Below are positions 24,009 to 30,438 of a stretch of DNA of 30,438 nucleotides, piece by piece; position 1 is the first letter of the stretch; the number at the start of each line of letters is the position of its first letter. This DNA comes from an uncultured Bacilli bacterium (lineage in GTDB: Bacteria; Bacillota_I; Bacilli_A; RF39; UBA660). The position numbers and the translations under genes were made by a program. The stretch lies in assembly GCA_947624075.1 (NCBI GenBank), contig CANQIM010000002.1:1-30438 (forward strand), given 5' to 3'. The notes beneath the pieces are model-generated. The model was not told the origin of the DNA. It saw nothing but the letters and a program-made list of their open reading frames with translations, and did no database searches.

Positions 24009-24254
24009 ATGCAAAAAAATATTATTGATATAAGAGCTAATTTTGAGTATGAAGCTGGACATATAAAAGATGCTATTAATATTAGGGAGGATTTACTTTT
24101 AAATAATCCAGAACGTTATTTAAATAAAAATGAGACTTATTACATTTATTGTGAAACTGGTAGTAGAAGTAGAATGGTTTGTAATAGACTTAATGCAAGA
24201 GGATATAAAACTTTTAATATTAAAGGCGGCTATAAAGGTTATTTAATTAAGTAA
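24009..24254 (+). CDS. Single-domain rhodanese-like protein
   Basis: An 81-aa protein with the whole short rhodanese fold: NIIDIRANFEYEAGHIKDAINI at the start, active-site Cys48 in YCETGSRS, and the GGYKGYL ending. It would transfer sulfane sulfur, in the cytoplasm. At 81 residues it is slightly shorter than the usual 95-110 of single-domain rhodaneses. AGAGGTGG lies just before the ATG. It stands alone, after the terminator of the secretion locus; the next gene has its own promoter. Confidence 0.87.
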   Translation: MQKNIIDIRANFEYEAGHIKDAINIREDLLLNNPERYLNKNETYYIYCETGSRSRMVCNRLNARGYKTFNIKGGYKGYLIK

Positions 24255-24312
24255 AGTTTATGTTAACAATTGGAAGAAAAAATTAAGATAAAAATTGTCG
24301 TTATTAAGCATC

Positions 24313-24341
24313 TTGTTATCGAAAAAGAAATGTAATATAAT
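24313..24341 (+). promoter_or_regulatory. Promoter before the DedA/TVP38-like gene
   Basis: TTGTTA at 24313-24318, 17-base spacer, TATAAT at 24336-24341. Transcription would begin near 24348, so the ATG at 24361 is the usable start and longer in-frame versions that begin upstream are not. Confidence 0.75.
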
Positions 24342-24360
24342 TATACAAGAAGGTGATGCA

Positions 24361-24939
24361 ATGGATGTAATAACAAAGTTCATTGACTATGCTACTCAAT
24401 TAATTGCGAGTGGTGGCTTAGTTGTTGGCTTTATACTTATTGTCATAGAATCATTTATTCCTATTTTACCTTTAGCTGTTTTTGTAGCGCTTAATATAAA
24501 TGCTTTTGGCTTTTTTGTTGGTACTTGTTTGTCATGGACTGCGACATGTATTGGTTGCTATATATGTTATTTACTTTTTTACTATTTATCAGATAAAATT
24601 ACTTATAAATTATTAAGTAATAAAACAAAAGAAAGAATTCAAAAAGGTCTTAAGAAATTTCAAAATATATCTTTACAAGGAATTGTGTTAATTATTACCC
24701 TTCCTTTTACACCAGCTTTTTTAATTAATATCTTAGCTGGTATTGCCAAAGTAAGACATGAAAAATTCTTATTAGCTATTCTGATTGGGAAAGTATTTAT
24801 GGTAATTTTTTGGGGATATATTGGGAAGAGTTTTATAGAAAGTATTAGTGATATACGAGCAATTTTATACATAGTTATTACATTAGGCATTGCTTATGTT
24901 ATTTCTAAAATTGTTGGTAAAAAAATGAATATAGAATAG
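24361..24939 (+). CDS. DedA/TVP38-type (VTT domain) membrane protein
   Basis: A 192-aa polytopic protein. IESFIPILPLAVFVALNINAFG at about 28-49 and the later LITLPFTPAFLINILAGIAKV near 114-135 are the two hallmark half-hairpins of the VTT/SNARE-associated domain. Helices lie at about 16-40, 45-78, 108-130 and 140-185. Family members move or flip lipids such as undecaprenyl phosphate; which substrate this one uses is not visible. AAGGTGATG precedes the ATG. It is followed 10 bases later by rmuC, so the two are probably one transcript. Confidence 0.78.
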   Translation: MDVITKFIDYATQLIASGGLVVGFILIVIESFIPILPLAVFVALNINAFGFFVGTCLSWTATCIGCYICYLLFYYLSDKITYKLLSNKTKERIQKGLKKFQNISLQGIVLIITLPFTPAFLINILAGIAKVRHEKFLLAILIGKVFMVIFWGYIGKSFIESISDIRAILYIVITLGIAYVISKIVGKKMNIE

Positions 24940-24949
24940 TAGGTGTTGT

Positions 24950-26029
24950 ATGATAGATATAGTTATAATTGGTTTATTAGTAATTATCTTAATTTTTGTA
25001 ATTATCTCTGTTTTTAAAAATATAAATGAATCTAATATTACGGAAAGACTTGGTAAACTAGAAGTTAGTATGACGAAGGAAATGGGAGATTTCAAGAGTG
25101 ATTTAAGTAAAAATTTAAATGAAGACTTTAATAATTTAAATGAAAAAATTGAAAAGAGATTACTTTTAATTAATGAAAAAGTTAATGAACGACTTGATGA
25201 AAATTTTGAAAAGACTAATAAAACTTTTTTAAATGTTATGGAAAGACTTTCTAAAATAGATGAAGCCCAAAAGAAAATAGAAAATTTATCATTAGATATA
25301 GTTAGTTTACAATGTATTTTGACTGATAAAAAAACAAGAGGTATCTTTGGAGAAGTTAATTTAAAGCATATTTTAGTAAGTGTTTTTGGAGAAAAGAACG
25401 ATAATATTTACAGATTACAATATACTTTAAGTACAGGAGTAATAGCTGACTGTGTTGTCTTTGCTCCAGAGCCTTTAGGAACAATAGCGATAGATTCAAA
25501 ATTTCCTTTAGAACATTATCAAATGATGGTTGATAAAAACTTACCTCAAGAAGCACGCGATAATTATGAAAAAATGTTTAAGCAAGATATGAAAAAGCAT
25601 ATTGATGCGATTAGTTCTAAATATATTATTCATGGTGAAACAGCTGATCAAGCTATTTTATTCTTACCAGCAGAAGCTATTTTTGCTGAAGTAAATGCTT
25701 ATCATCAAGATATAATAAATTATGCTTATCGTAAAAGAGTATGGATAACGTCACCAACGACTTTAATTTCTACACTTACTGTAATTGAAATGATTATTAA
25801 AAATATGGAAAGAGATAAATATACCTCAATTATTCATGAAGAGTTAAATAAATTAGGATTAGAATTTGCTAGATATAAAGAAAGATGGGACAAATTAGCT
25901 AGAAGTATTCAAGTTGTTAATAAAGATGTTGAAAATGTTTCTATTACAACAGATAAAATATCTAAAAAATTTGAAGCAATTAATAGAGTAGAAGTACGCC
26001 AATTAGAAGATAATGAAGATTCAAATTAA
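24950..26029 (+). CDS. rmuC: RmuC-family protein
   Basis: A 359-aa protein with an N-terminal membrane helix (about 2-22), a coiled-coil stretch (about 25-125) and the RmuC domain from about 130 to 330. Signature runs include GEVNLKHIL, IAIDSKFPLEHY, AILFLPAEAIFAEV and VWITSPTTLISTL. RmuC limits inversions and rearrangements in E. coli and has a nuclease-like fold. This copy is shorter than the 475 residues of E. coli, mainly in the coiled coil and the C-terminus. An AGGTG ribosome site precedes the ATG. No link to the secretion locus is seen. Confidence 0.9.
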   Translation: MIDIVIIGLLVIILIFVIISVFKNINESNITERLGKLEVSMTKEMGDFKSDLSKNLNEDFNNLNEKIEKRLLLINEKVNERLDENFEKTNKTFLNVMERLSKIDEAQKKIENLSLDIVSLQCILTDKKTRGIFGEVNLKHILVSVFGEKNDNIYRLQYTLSTGVIADCVVFAPEPLGTIAIDSKFPLEHYQMMVDKNLPQEARDNYEKMFKQDMKKHIDAISSKYIIHGETADQAILFLPAEAIFAEVNAYHQDIINYAYRKRVWITSPTTLISTLTVIEMIIKNMERDKYTSIIHEELNKLGLEFARYKERWDKLARSIQVVNKDVENVSITTDKISKKFEAINRVEVRQLEDNEDSN

Positions 26030-26032
26030 TTT

Positions 26033-26062
26033 TTGAATTTTTTTTCTTTAGAAAAATATAAT
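26033..26062 (+). promoter_or_regulatory. Promoter before two small unknown genes
   Basis: TTGAAT at 26033-26038, 18-base spacer and TATAAT at 26057-26062. Transcription would begin near 26069, at or just after the first possible ATG (26068), which favours a start at 26089 for the next gene. Confidence 0.55.
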
Positions 26063-26088
26063 TTAATATGCTAGGTAGATTTATTATT

Positions 26089-26277
26089 ATGTTTATAGCC
26101 TTTTTAATGATGGTCTTTGGTTTATCTTATATTTTTATATACATAAATCTTTTTTCATTTGGATATAATATAAAAGAATATGTAAGTTTTCTTTTTACAA
26201 GATACGAATTTTACTTATTTATTATTGGTTTTTTTATAGAAATTATTTTTTTAATAAGAAAGGATAAAAAAAGATGA
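26089..26277 (+). CDS. Small two-helix membrane protein, unknown
   Basis: A 62-aa protein (69 aa if the ATG at 26068 is used). It has two hydrophobic stretches with many Phe and Ile (about 2-22 and 40-56) and a basic end (RKDKKR). AGGTAG at 26073-26078 lies upstream of the ATG at 26089, and the promoter position argues for this start. It overlaps the next gene by four bases (ATGA). I do not recognise the family. Confidence 0.45.
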   Translation: MFIAFLMMVFGLSYIFIYINLFSFGYNIKEYVSFLFTRYEFYLFIIGFFIEIIFLIRKDKKR

Positions 26278-26918
26278 CTTGTATTTATGATGTTTTACTT
26301 AATTTTACTGATGATGATAAATTTATTGATTTTTTTGAATGGCAAGAAAAAGATAGCTTAGAACATGTAAAAAAGATTTTTTTAATTAAAGTTAATACTA
26401 AGACAATGGAAGATTTTTTAAGATATAAGATAAAAGTAGGAAAAGATTTTCTATTAAAAATAGAGGATAAAACAATTCTTTATAAAAATAAAAAGAATTT
26501 AAAATATGCTTTGTTAGTTACTGATATGAATAAAGTTATAGGCATGGAATTTGCTTCTAATGGAGAAGTTATAGCGAAAAGTTCTTTATTGTTAGATGAA
26601 GAAGATGATATTATTATGGAATGTTTTAATGTCGATGAAGAAGAAATTGAGTATGAAAAAATTAAGCCTTATTCTAAAGAAAATTTCTTAACAAGGGAAG
26701 AAGCATTTCGTAAGAATTATTTGATGAAAGAAATAGAAAATGCTTATAAAGAAAAAAATTATGATAAGATTTTATATTATTATGAAGAACTATTTGAAAA
26801 AGATGATAGAAAAATTTTAGATAAATATAATATTTTAATTACAGATATAGAAAATAATTATAGTGAAAAATATGACTCTTTATATGAAATAGTTAGAATG
26901 TCTTATAGTAGAAAATAA
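26274..26918 (+). CDS. Conserved-looking cytoplasmic protein, unknown
   Basis: A 214-aa soluble protein, acidic and Lys/Glu-rich, without a signal peptide or membrane helix. It starts in ATGA with the upstream gene, behind an AAAGGA site. The C-terminal half (about 125-214) is predicted helical with two repeats of Tyr/Glu/Lys-rich helices (ENAYKEKNYDKILYYYEELF), which could be a TPR-like pair. The N-terminal half has alternating hydrophobic residues as in a beta sheet. No catalytic motif is seen. Together with the small membrane protein it forms a two-gene unit ending at the shared terminator with trpS. Confidence 0.5.
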   Translation: MTCIYDVLLNFTDDDKFIDFFEWQEKDSLEHVKKIFLIKVNTKTMEDFLRYKIKVGKDFLLKIEDKTILYKNKKNLKYALLVTDMNKVIGMEFASNGEVIAKSSLLLDEEDDIIMECFNVDEEEIEYEKIKPYSKENFLTREEAFRKNYLMKEIENAYKEKNYDKILYYYEELFEKDDRKILDKYNILITDIENNYSEKYDSLYEIVRMSYSRK

Positions 26919-26921
26919 AAA

Positions 26922-26940
26922 AGGCTACATTTAGTAGTCT
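26922..26940. terminator. Shared terminator between convergent genes
   Basis: AGGCTAC and GTAGTCT pair with one G-U around ATTTA. On the minus strand the stem is followed by a run of T and ends trpS, whose TAA stop lies within the loop. On the plus strand the following T tract is weaker, but the hairpin stands just after the 214-aa gene, so it may serve both. Confidence 0.7.
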
Positions 26941-27926
26941 ATTTTCATGGCTTGTTTTACTTTTTGAAGTTGGCTAGTTGCTTTTTCTAAAGCTTTAGTA
27001 GTACCATTTTCTAGTATTTCTTTTACTTTTTCATCAGAGTATGTATTTCTTCTTTCTTGGATTGGTTCTAGGAATTTATTCATAGCTTCAATTAGTTCTT
27101 TTTTACATTGAACACAACCACGAGAACCTTTTTGACATTCATTACAAACAGTTTCAACATTTTCTTTAGAATTAACTAATTTATGATAATAGTAAACCAT
27201 ACAAACATTAGGATTAGCTGGATCATCTTTTTTAATTTTATTAGTATCAGTTAAAGCTCCCATAATTTTTTTAGTAATAGTTTCTTTATCATCTACTAAA
27301 TAAATAGCATTCCCCAAGCTCTTGCCCATTTTTTCATTACCATCTAGACCTTTTACACGGGTAGTGTTACTTAATACTTGATTTGGTTCCTTTAAAGTTT
27401 CTCCATAAATAGAGTTAAATTTTCTTACTATTTCACGACATTGTTCTAAAAGTGGTAATTGATCATCACCAACAGGAACTACTTCACCATCAAAAGCCGT
27501 TATATCAGCAGCTTGAGAAACAGGGTAACCTAGGAAACCATAAGTTATACTTTCACCATTATTTCCAAATAAATCTTTCTTTTGAGCAATCTCATTTTTA
27601 ACAGTAGGATTTCTTTGTAGACGAGCAACCGTAACGAGATTAGAATAAAAAACCGTAAGTTCAGCAATTTGAGGAATCTTTGACTGAATAAAAAAATGTA
27701 CTTTATTAGGATCAAGACCGATGGCTAATAAGTCTTTTGTTATTTCAAAAACATTTTTTCTCACTTTTTCAGGATTATCAAAATTATCAGTTAAAGCTTG
27801 GACATCAGCAATCTCAAGATAAAAATCATACTCATCTTGTAACTTTAAATAATTAATTCCAGCCCCAAAATAATGTCCTAGATGAAGATTACCAGTTGGA
27901 CGAAGTCCTGTAAGAATAGTTTTCAT
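26931..27926 (-). CDS. trpS: Tryptophanyl-tRNA synthetase with a Cys cluster like the [4Fe-4S] type
   Basis: A 331-aa class I synthetase that charges tRNA-Trp. HLGH (15-18) is the HIGH motif and KMGKS (199-203) is the KMSKS motif; GYPVSQAADI and PVGDDQ are also typical TrpRS runs. The C-terminal part has C242, C264, C271 and C274 spaced x21, x6 and x2, plus C261. This is nearly the C-x22-C-x6-C-x2-C pattern that binds a [4Fe-4S] cluster in Thermotoga maritima TrpRS, at almost the same residue numbers. The ATG at 27926 with GGAAG before it is preferred to a GTG 12 bases upstream. It is the only clear gene on the minus strand, and the space upstream is too short for a T-box. Confidence 0.95.
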   Translation of the reverse strand: MKTILTGLRPTGNLHLGHYFGAGINYLKLQDEYDFYLEIADVQALTDNFDNPEKVRKNVFEITKDLLAIGLDPNKVHFFIQSKIPQIAELTVFYSNLVTVARLQRNPTVKNEIAQKKDLFGNNGESITYGFLGYPVSQAADITAFDGEVVPVGDDQLPLLEQCREIVRKFNSIYGETLKEPNQVLSNTTRVKGLDGNEKMGKSLGNAIYLVDDKETITKKIMGALTDTNKIKKDDPANPNVCMVYYYHKLVNSKENVETVCNECQKGSRGCVQCKKELIEAMNKFLEPIQERRNTYSDEKVKEILENGTTKALEKATSQLQKVKQAMKIDY

Positions 27927-28023
27927 AATAGTTATCACTTCCTGTAAATAATTTTATCATAAAAAACGTTAGAGACAAAGTATTTCTTTTTTAGAAAAAT
28001 TTCTTTTAAAATATTAATTAATA

Positions 28024-28032
28024 TGATATGAT
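28024..28032 (+). promoter_or_regulatory. Extended -10 promoter before the TTG-started gene
   Basis: TGA followed by TATGAT forms an extended -10 element, 24 bases before the TTG start at 28056. No strong -35 box is seen at the right distance. Confidence 0.45.
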
Positions 28033-28055
28033 ACCTCTAGTTTGGGGGGAGTTAG

Positions 28056-28421
28056 TTGAATAAGAATTTAAATGAATTGGTTAAGAACTTGACAATTTCC
28101 GAGTTAAAAGAATTGTCCATATGTTTAAAAAATAATAAGAAAAAAAAGATTATTAAAGAAATAGAAAAAATAACTAAAAAAAGAAAAACTTCAAGAAAGC
28201 TTGATATAAATTATCGTTTTAAATTAGATATGATTAATACTTTTTCTTTAGAAGATAGAAAAGTTTTAGAGAAAAATAATATTAAAAATATGTTAGATTT
28301 AATTGAAGCAGATATTTCTTCATTAGAAGGAATTGATGCCATTACAAAAGAGTCATTAGAGTGGGCACAAAATTTTTATGATTTAAGAAAGATAAGGGTG
28401 AAGAAAAATGAAAGGAAATAG
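28056..28421 (+). CDS. Small basic HhH-like protein, unknown
   Basis: A 121-aa Lys-rich protein. The start is TTG at 28056, supported by a strong GGGGGGAG ribosome site at 28044-28051 and by the lack of an ATG in frame near it. The C-terminal half (about 70-110) reads EKNNIKNMLDLIEADISSLEGID, which resembles the helix-hairpin-helix of the RNA polymerase alpha C-terminal type ('gI.t..dLi......L.gi'). A DNA- or RNA-binding role is possible but not shown. It overlaps the Nudix gene by 14 bases, so the two are co-translated. Family not recognised. Confidence 0.55.
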   Translation: MNKNLNELVKNLTISELKELSICLKNNKKKKIIKEIEKITKKRKTSRKLDINYRFKLDMINTFSLEDRKVLEKNNIKNMLDLIEADISSLEGIDAITKESLEWAQNFYDLRKIRVKKNERK

Positions 28422-28803
28422 GATTGTAGTTCATGCTTTAATAAATTATAATGGAAAGTATTTAGTGACAAAACGCTCTTTAAATGAAACAGCTGTACCT
28501 GGTTATTGGGATATACCAGGTGGATTAGTGGAATATGGAGAATTACCACAAGATGCTCTTATTAGAGAATGTTTGGAAGAAGTAAATTTAGCTGTTTCTG
28601 TTGAAAATATTATTTATGAGACAAGTAATCTTGATGAAATCAAAGATTTAGTATTTACAACACTTATTTATGCTTGTAAAGTTTTAGATATTACTAATTT
28701 GAAATTACAGGAAGAAGAACATTCTGAATATAAATTTATTTCTTCTTTAACTGAATTAAAGGAAGAAAAAATAGTACCTTTTCTTGAAAAAATTATGAAA
28801 TAA
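28408..28803 (+). CDS. Nudix hydrolase
   Basis: A 131-aa protein with a Nudix box GLVEYGE-LPQDALI-RECLEEVNL at about 39-61. It fits G-x5-E-x7-RE-U-x-EE-x-G-U except that the last Gly is Asn. PGYWDIPGG just before it is also typical. Nudix enzymes cleave nucleoside diphosphates linked to another group; the substrate cannot be told from sequence. AGGGTG precedes the ATG. The upstream HhH-like gene overlaps it by 14 bases. Confidence 0.9.
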   Translation: MKGNRIVVHALINYNGKYLVTKRSLNETAVPGYWDIPGGLVEYGELPQDALIRECLEEVNLAVSVENIIYETSNLDEIKDLVFTTLIYACKVLDITNLKLQEEEHSEYKFISSLTELKEEKIVPFLEKIMK

Positions 28804-28973
28804 GAATAAAAAAATAATTTGTCTGAAAACATAGGTAAATTGATAAAAAAATTGAATTTAAGGAAGTGGTAGAAATGATAAAACCTCAAAATATAAAATA
28901 ACACTGCCTATATTAGAAATAAAAAATATTTGTTAATCATTAGTTAAAATTATACCAATTATAATATAAAATA

Positions 28974-28998
28974 ACAAACAAAGGTGAATTTTGTTTGT
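28974..28998. repeat. Perfect inverted repeat, 9-bp arms
   Basis: ACAAACAAA at 28974-28982 and TTTGTTTGT at 28990-28998 around a GGTGAAT spacer. No T run follows on either side, so it is a poor terminator; it could be an operator or a relic. Confidence 0.45.
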
Positions 28999-29021
28999 GG
29001 GAGTATTGTAAATGATTAAAT

Positions 29022-29204
29022 TTAAAAAGCAAGGTTCAAGATGAACTCATTTGTTCGCCCGTGCTTTAATCTTTTATCTCGTTTTCTTAAAACTTGTTCT
29101 AATTGTTTTTGATTATCTATTCTTAATTGTTCTTTTTCAACTAGATCTTGTCTATGATTTTCAACTACCACTTTGGTTAAAACATTTTGATAGATAGCTA
29201 GAAA
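29022..29204 (-). pseudogene. Coiled-coil protein remnant
   Basis: On the minus strand a frame of 60 codons is open to a TAA at 29024-29022 but has no start codon with a ribosome site and is cut by a stop just upstream. It reads IYQNVLTKVVVENHRQDLV, then EKEQLRIDNQKQLEQVLRKR, a heptad-like Gln/Glu/Leu-rich helix as found at the C-terminus of some phage- and plasmid-type regulators. It is most likely the 3' end of a lost gene. Confidence 0.35.
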
Positions 29205-29233
29205 CTATTACTAAACAGTGGACTATATTTTTG

Positions 29234-29242
29234 TGCTATAAT
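29234..29242 (+). promoter_or_regulatory. Extended -10 promoter before the Fic gene
   Basis: TGC followed by TATAAT at 29237-29242 forms a strong extended -10. A -35 box is weak. The message would start near 29249 and have an 87-base leader before the Fic start. Confidence 0.6.
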
Positions 29243-29335
29243 AGTTCTTAAGAGTTGGTATTCTATTGGGAGTAAACGCTTTTTATGAAGCAACATATGT
29301 AGTAGAACTTTGAAATATTAAAAGGAGATGATTAT

Positions 29336-30085
29336 GTGGATTTTAATAAGTTAAAGTTAGAACTAATCGAACAAAGAAAATCAAAGTTCAAAGGAAATAT
29401 ATATCACTATTCGCAAGTTAATTTTGCTTATAACTCAAATAAAATTGAAGGTGGTAAATTAACGGAAGATGAAACAGAAGAAATATTTGAAACAGACTCA
29501 TTCATTCCTAAAAGTGATGATGCAATTAAGTTTGATGATTTAACTGAAATGAAAAACCATTTTAGACTATTTGACTATTGTCTTGATACTATAGATGAAT
29601 CATTATCAAAAGATATGATGATTGAAATGAATAAGATTTTAAAAAGAAATACAACTGATGAAGAAAATCCAAGATATAATGTTGGTGGTTTCAAGGTTGT
29701 ACCTAATAAGATTGGACTTATCAATATTATAAATACATCTGCTCCAGAGGATGTAGAAAATGATTTAGATGAATTACTTAAGTGGTATCAAAGATTAAAG
29801 AAGATAAAACTAGAAGATATTATTGACTTTCATTATAAGTTTGAACTTATTCATCCATTTGGAGATGGCAATGGTCGTGTGGGAAGAATGATAATGTTTA
29901 GGGAATGTTTGAAGAATAATATAATGCCATTTATTGTACTTGATGATGATAAACCATTTTATATGAGAGGATTAAAGAACTATAAAGAGGACAAAATGTT
30001 CTTAATAGATACCATTAAACATGAGCAAGATTTATATGAAAGTGTTGCAAAAGAAATGTTAAATTTTGAATTAGAGGATAAGTAG
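29336..30085 (+). CDS. Fic-domain protein
   Basis: A 249-aa protein with the complete Fic motif HPFGDGNGRVGR (173-184), including the catalytic His173, and the N-terminal inhibitory motif SNKIEG (34-39) with Glu38, which blocks the active site in class II Fic enzymes. Fic enzymes usually transfer AMP from ATP to a target Tyr, Ser or Thr. The start is GTG at 29336 behind AAAGGAG at 29321-29327; the ATG two bases earlier is out of frame and hits a stop at once. No separate antitoxin gene stands beside it, in keeping with built-in inhibition. There is no extra DNA-binding domain. The substrate is unknown. Flanking gene remnants suggest a mobile or accessory origin. Confidence 0.92.
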   Translation: MDFNKLKLELIEQRKSKFKGNIYHYSQVNFAYNSNKIEGGKLTEDETEEIFETDSFIPKSDDAIKFDDLTEMKNHFRLFDYCLDTIDESLSKDMMIEMNKILKRNTTDEENPRYNVGGFKVVPNKIGLINIINTSAPEDVENDLDELLKWYQRLKKIKLEDIIDFHYKFELIHPFGDGNGRVGRMIMFRECLKNNIMPFIVLDDDKPFYMRGLKNYKEDKMFLIDTIKHEQDLYESVAKEMLNFELEDK

Positions 30086-30099
30086 ATAGTGCTTATCCT
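30075..30099 (+). terminator. Hairpin at the end of the Fic gene
   Basis: AGGATAAG (30075-30082) pairs with CTTATCCT (30092-30099) around nine bases that include the stop codon. The T run after it is short, so termination may be partial. Confidence 0.5.
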
Positions 30100-30221
30100 T
30101 TCATGTGTCAAAATGATAGGTACGTTCAAGATAAAATATCTCCTTTCTAAAGAGTCATTATACACTATAAGTAAATTTAACTAGTCATAAGGTATAATTT
30201 AAAAGATGACATAAAAAATAT

Positions 30222-30250
30222 TTGACAACGTAAAATTATAGTAGTAGAAT
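30222..30250 (+). promoter_or_regulatory. Promoter of the T-box transcript
   Basis: Perfect TTGACA at 30222-30227, 17-base spacer and TAGAAT at 30245-30250. Transcription would begin near 30257, just before stem I of the T-box leader. Confidence 0.8.
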
Positions 30251-30256
30251 TAATTT

Positions 30257-30438
30257 GAAATCAATGAAGAAGACGTAGTAAAAGTGGAATTAAGCTTTTC
30301 TAGAGAGTTAGGGTATGGTGGAACCTAATAAAAGCTTTACTTTGAAGAACACTTCTGAGTGCTTAAAGAATTTTAGTAGACTAAGTCGGAAGCATACCGT
30401 TATAAATGCTATGGTTTGATGGAACCGAAGAGTGATTG
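30257..30438 (+). ncRNA. T-box leader, specifier probably AAC (Asn); cut by the window edge
   Basis: The elements are in T-box order: AGAAG (30268-30272) and AGTA (30277-30280) of the specifier loop left side, AGAGAG (30302-30307), the GGTG loop (30317-30320), the specifier region GAA-G-AAC-A-CTTCT (30344-30356) followed by GAG, the CCGTTAT run (30397-30403) and the T-box core TGGAACC (30420-30426). AGAAG pairs with CTTCT to close the specifier loop, which places the codon as AAC, for tRNA-Asn; ACT (Thr) is the less likely reading. A T-box senses uncharged tRNA and allows transcription of the gene behind it, probably asnS or an asparagine-synthesis or transport gene outside the window. The terminator and antiterminator end is not in the window. 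Confidence 0.85.

Larger units (their letters stand above)
28804..29335. other. Gene-poor stretch
   Basis: No intact gene is seen over about 530 bases. It holds two tiny ORFs with ribosome-like sites (ATG at 28875, 8 codons; ATG at 29012, 10 codons), an inverted repeat at 28974-28998, a minus-strand coiled-coil gene remnant at 29022-29204 and the promoter of the Fic gene near 29234-29242. It looks like decayed accessory DNA. Confidence 0.55.

Noticed and set aside
28875..28901. Tiny ORF of 8 codons with a ribosome-like site
   Set aside because: Too short to support; may be the start of a lost gene.
29012..29044. Tiny ORF of 10 codons after GGGAG
   Set aside because: Too short and no attenuator or regulated gene follows at once; could be a relic.
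29980..30165. Minus-strand frame with TATAAT and GAAAGGAGA upstream of a TTG
   Set aside because: The frame runs antisense through the Fic gene and shows no protein-like composition; signals are probably chance in AT-rich DNA.
30348..30354. ACT (Thr) as the T-box specifier
   Set aside because: It would break the AGAAG/CTTCT pairing that closes the specifier loop; AAC fits the GAA-x-NNN-A layout better. Kept as an alternative.
1..30438. CRISPR arrays, tRNA, rRNA and insertion sequences
   Set aside because: No regularly spaced direct repeats, cloverleaf-like sequences or transposase motifs were seen by eye.

Overview
The window is AT-rich DNA from a Gram-positive, Firmicutes-type bacterium. 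The evidence is a class B sortase, a T-box leader, sigma-A-like promoters, strong GGAGG-type ribosome sites, GTG and TTG starts and the standard code (TGA is a stop, TGG is Trp). Gene content and style resemble uncultured gut Bacilli/Mollicutes-related lineages, but the sortase and peptidoglycan hydrolase argue for a walled cell. The exact taxon is an inference.

Region 1 (about 1-23,921, all genes on +) is a large secretion/pilus locus that mixes two machineries. The Tad/Flp-pilus side has a SAF-domain CpaB-like protein, a CpaF/TadA ATPase with a long repetitive tail, TadB- and TadC-like membrane proteins, a 58-aa pilin-like peptide, two TadE-like pseudopilin candidates and a TadZ/CpaE-like protein with a degenerate P-loop. 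The type IV secretion (T4SS) side has two paralogous VirB2/TrbC-like small membrane proteins, a VirB6/TrbL-like protein, a PrgI/VirB3-like protein, VirB4 split into two coupled ORFs, a membrane-anchored SpoIID plus C39-like wall hydrolase (VirB1-like role) and a VirD4 coupling ATPase. Surface partners are a sortase B, a 1101-aa Cys-rich secreted protein, a protein with Ca-loop-like motifs, and two proteins sharing a C-terminal domain, one at each end (the left one is cut by the window). No relaxase, integrase, origin of transfer or prepilin peptidase is visible. Internal promoters stand before the pilin, each VirB2-like gene and VirD4. Terminators lie after the first VirB2-like gene and at the end of the locus. 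The likeliest reading is a chromosomal envelope-spanning machine, Tad motor plus T4SS channel, rather than an ordinary conjugative element.

Region 2 (about 24,000-28,803) is ordinary chromosome: a single-domain rhodanese, a DedA/TVP38-type membrane protein, RmuC, two small unknown genes, trpS on the minus strand (with a Cys pattern like that of [4Fe-4S] tryptophanyl-tRNA synthetases), a TTG-started HhH-like small protein and a Nudix hydrolase.

Region 3 (28,804-30,438) is looser: a gene-poor stretch with a coiled-coil gene remnant, a Fic-domain protein with its own promoter and GTG start, and finally a promoter and T-box leader whose specifier I read as AAC (Asn). The gene it controls lies beyond the right edge. 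No tRNA, rRNA, CRISPR or insertion sequence was seen.
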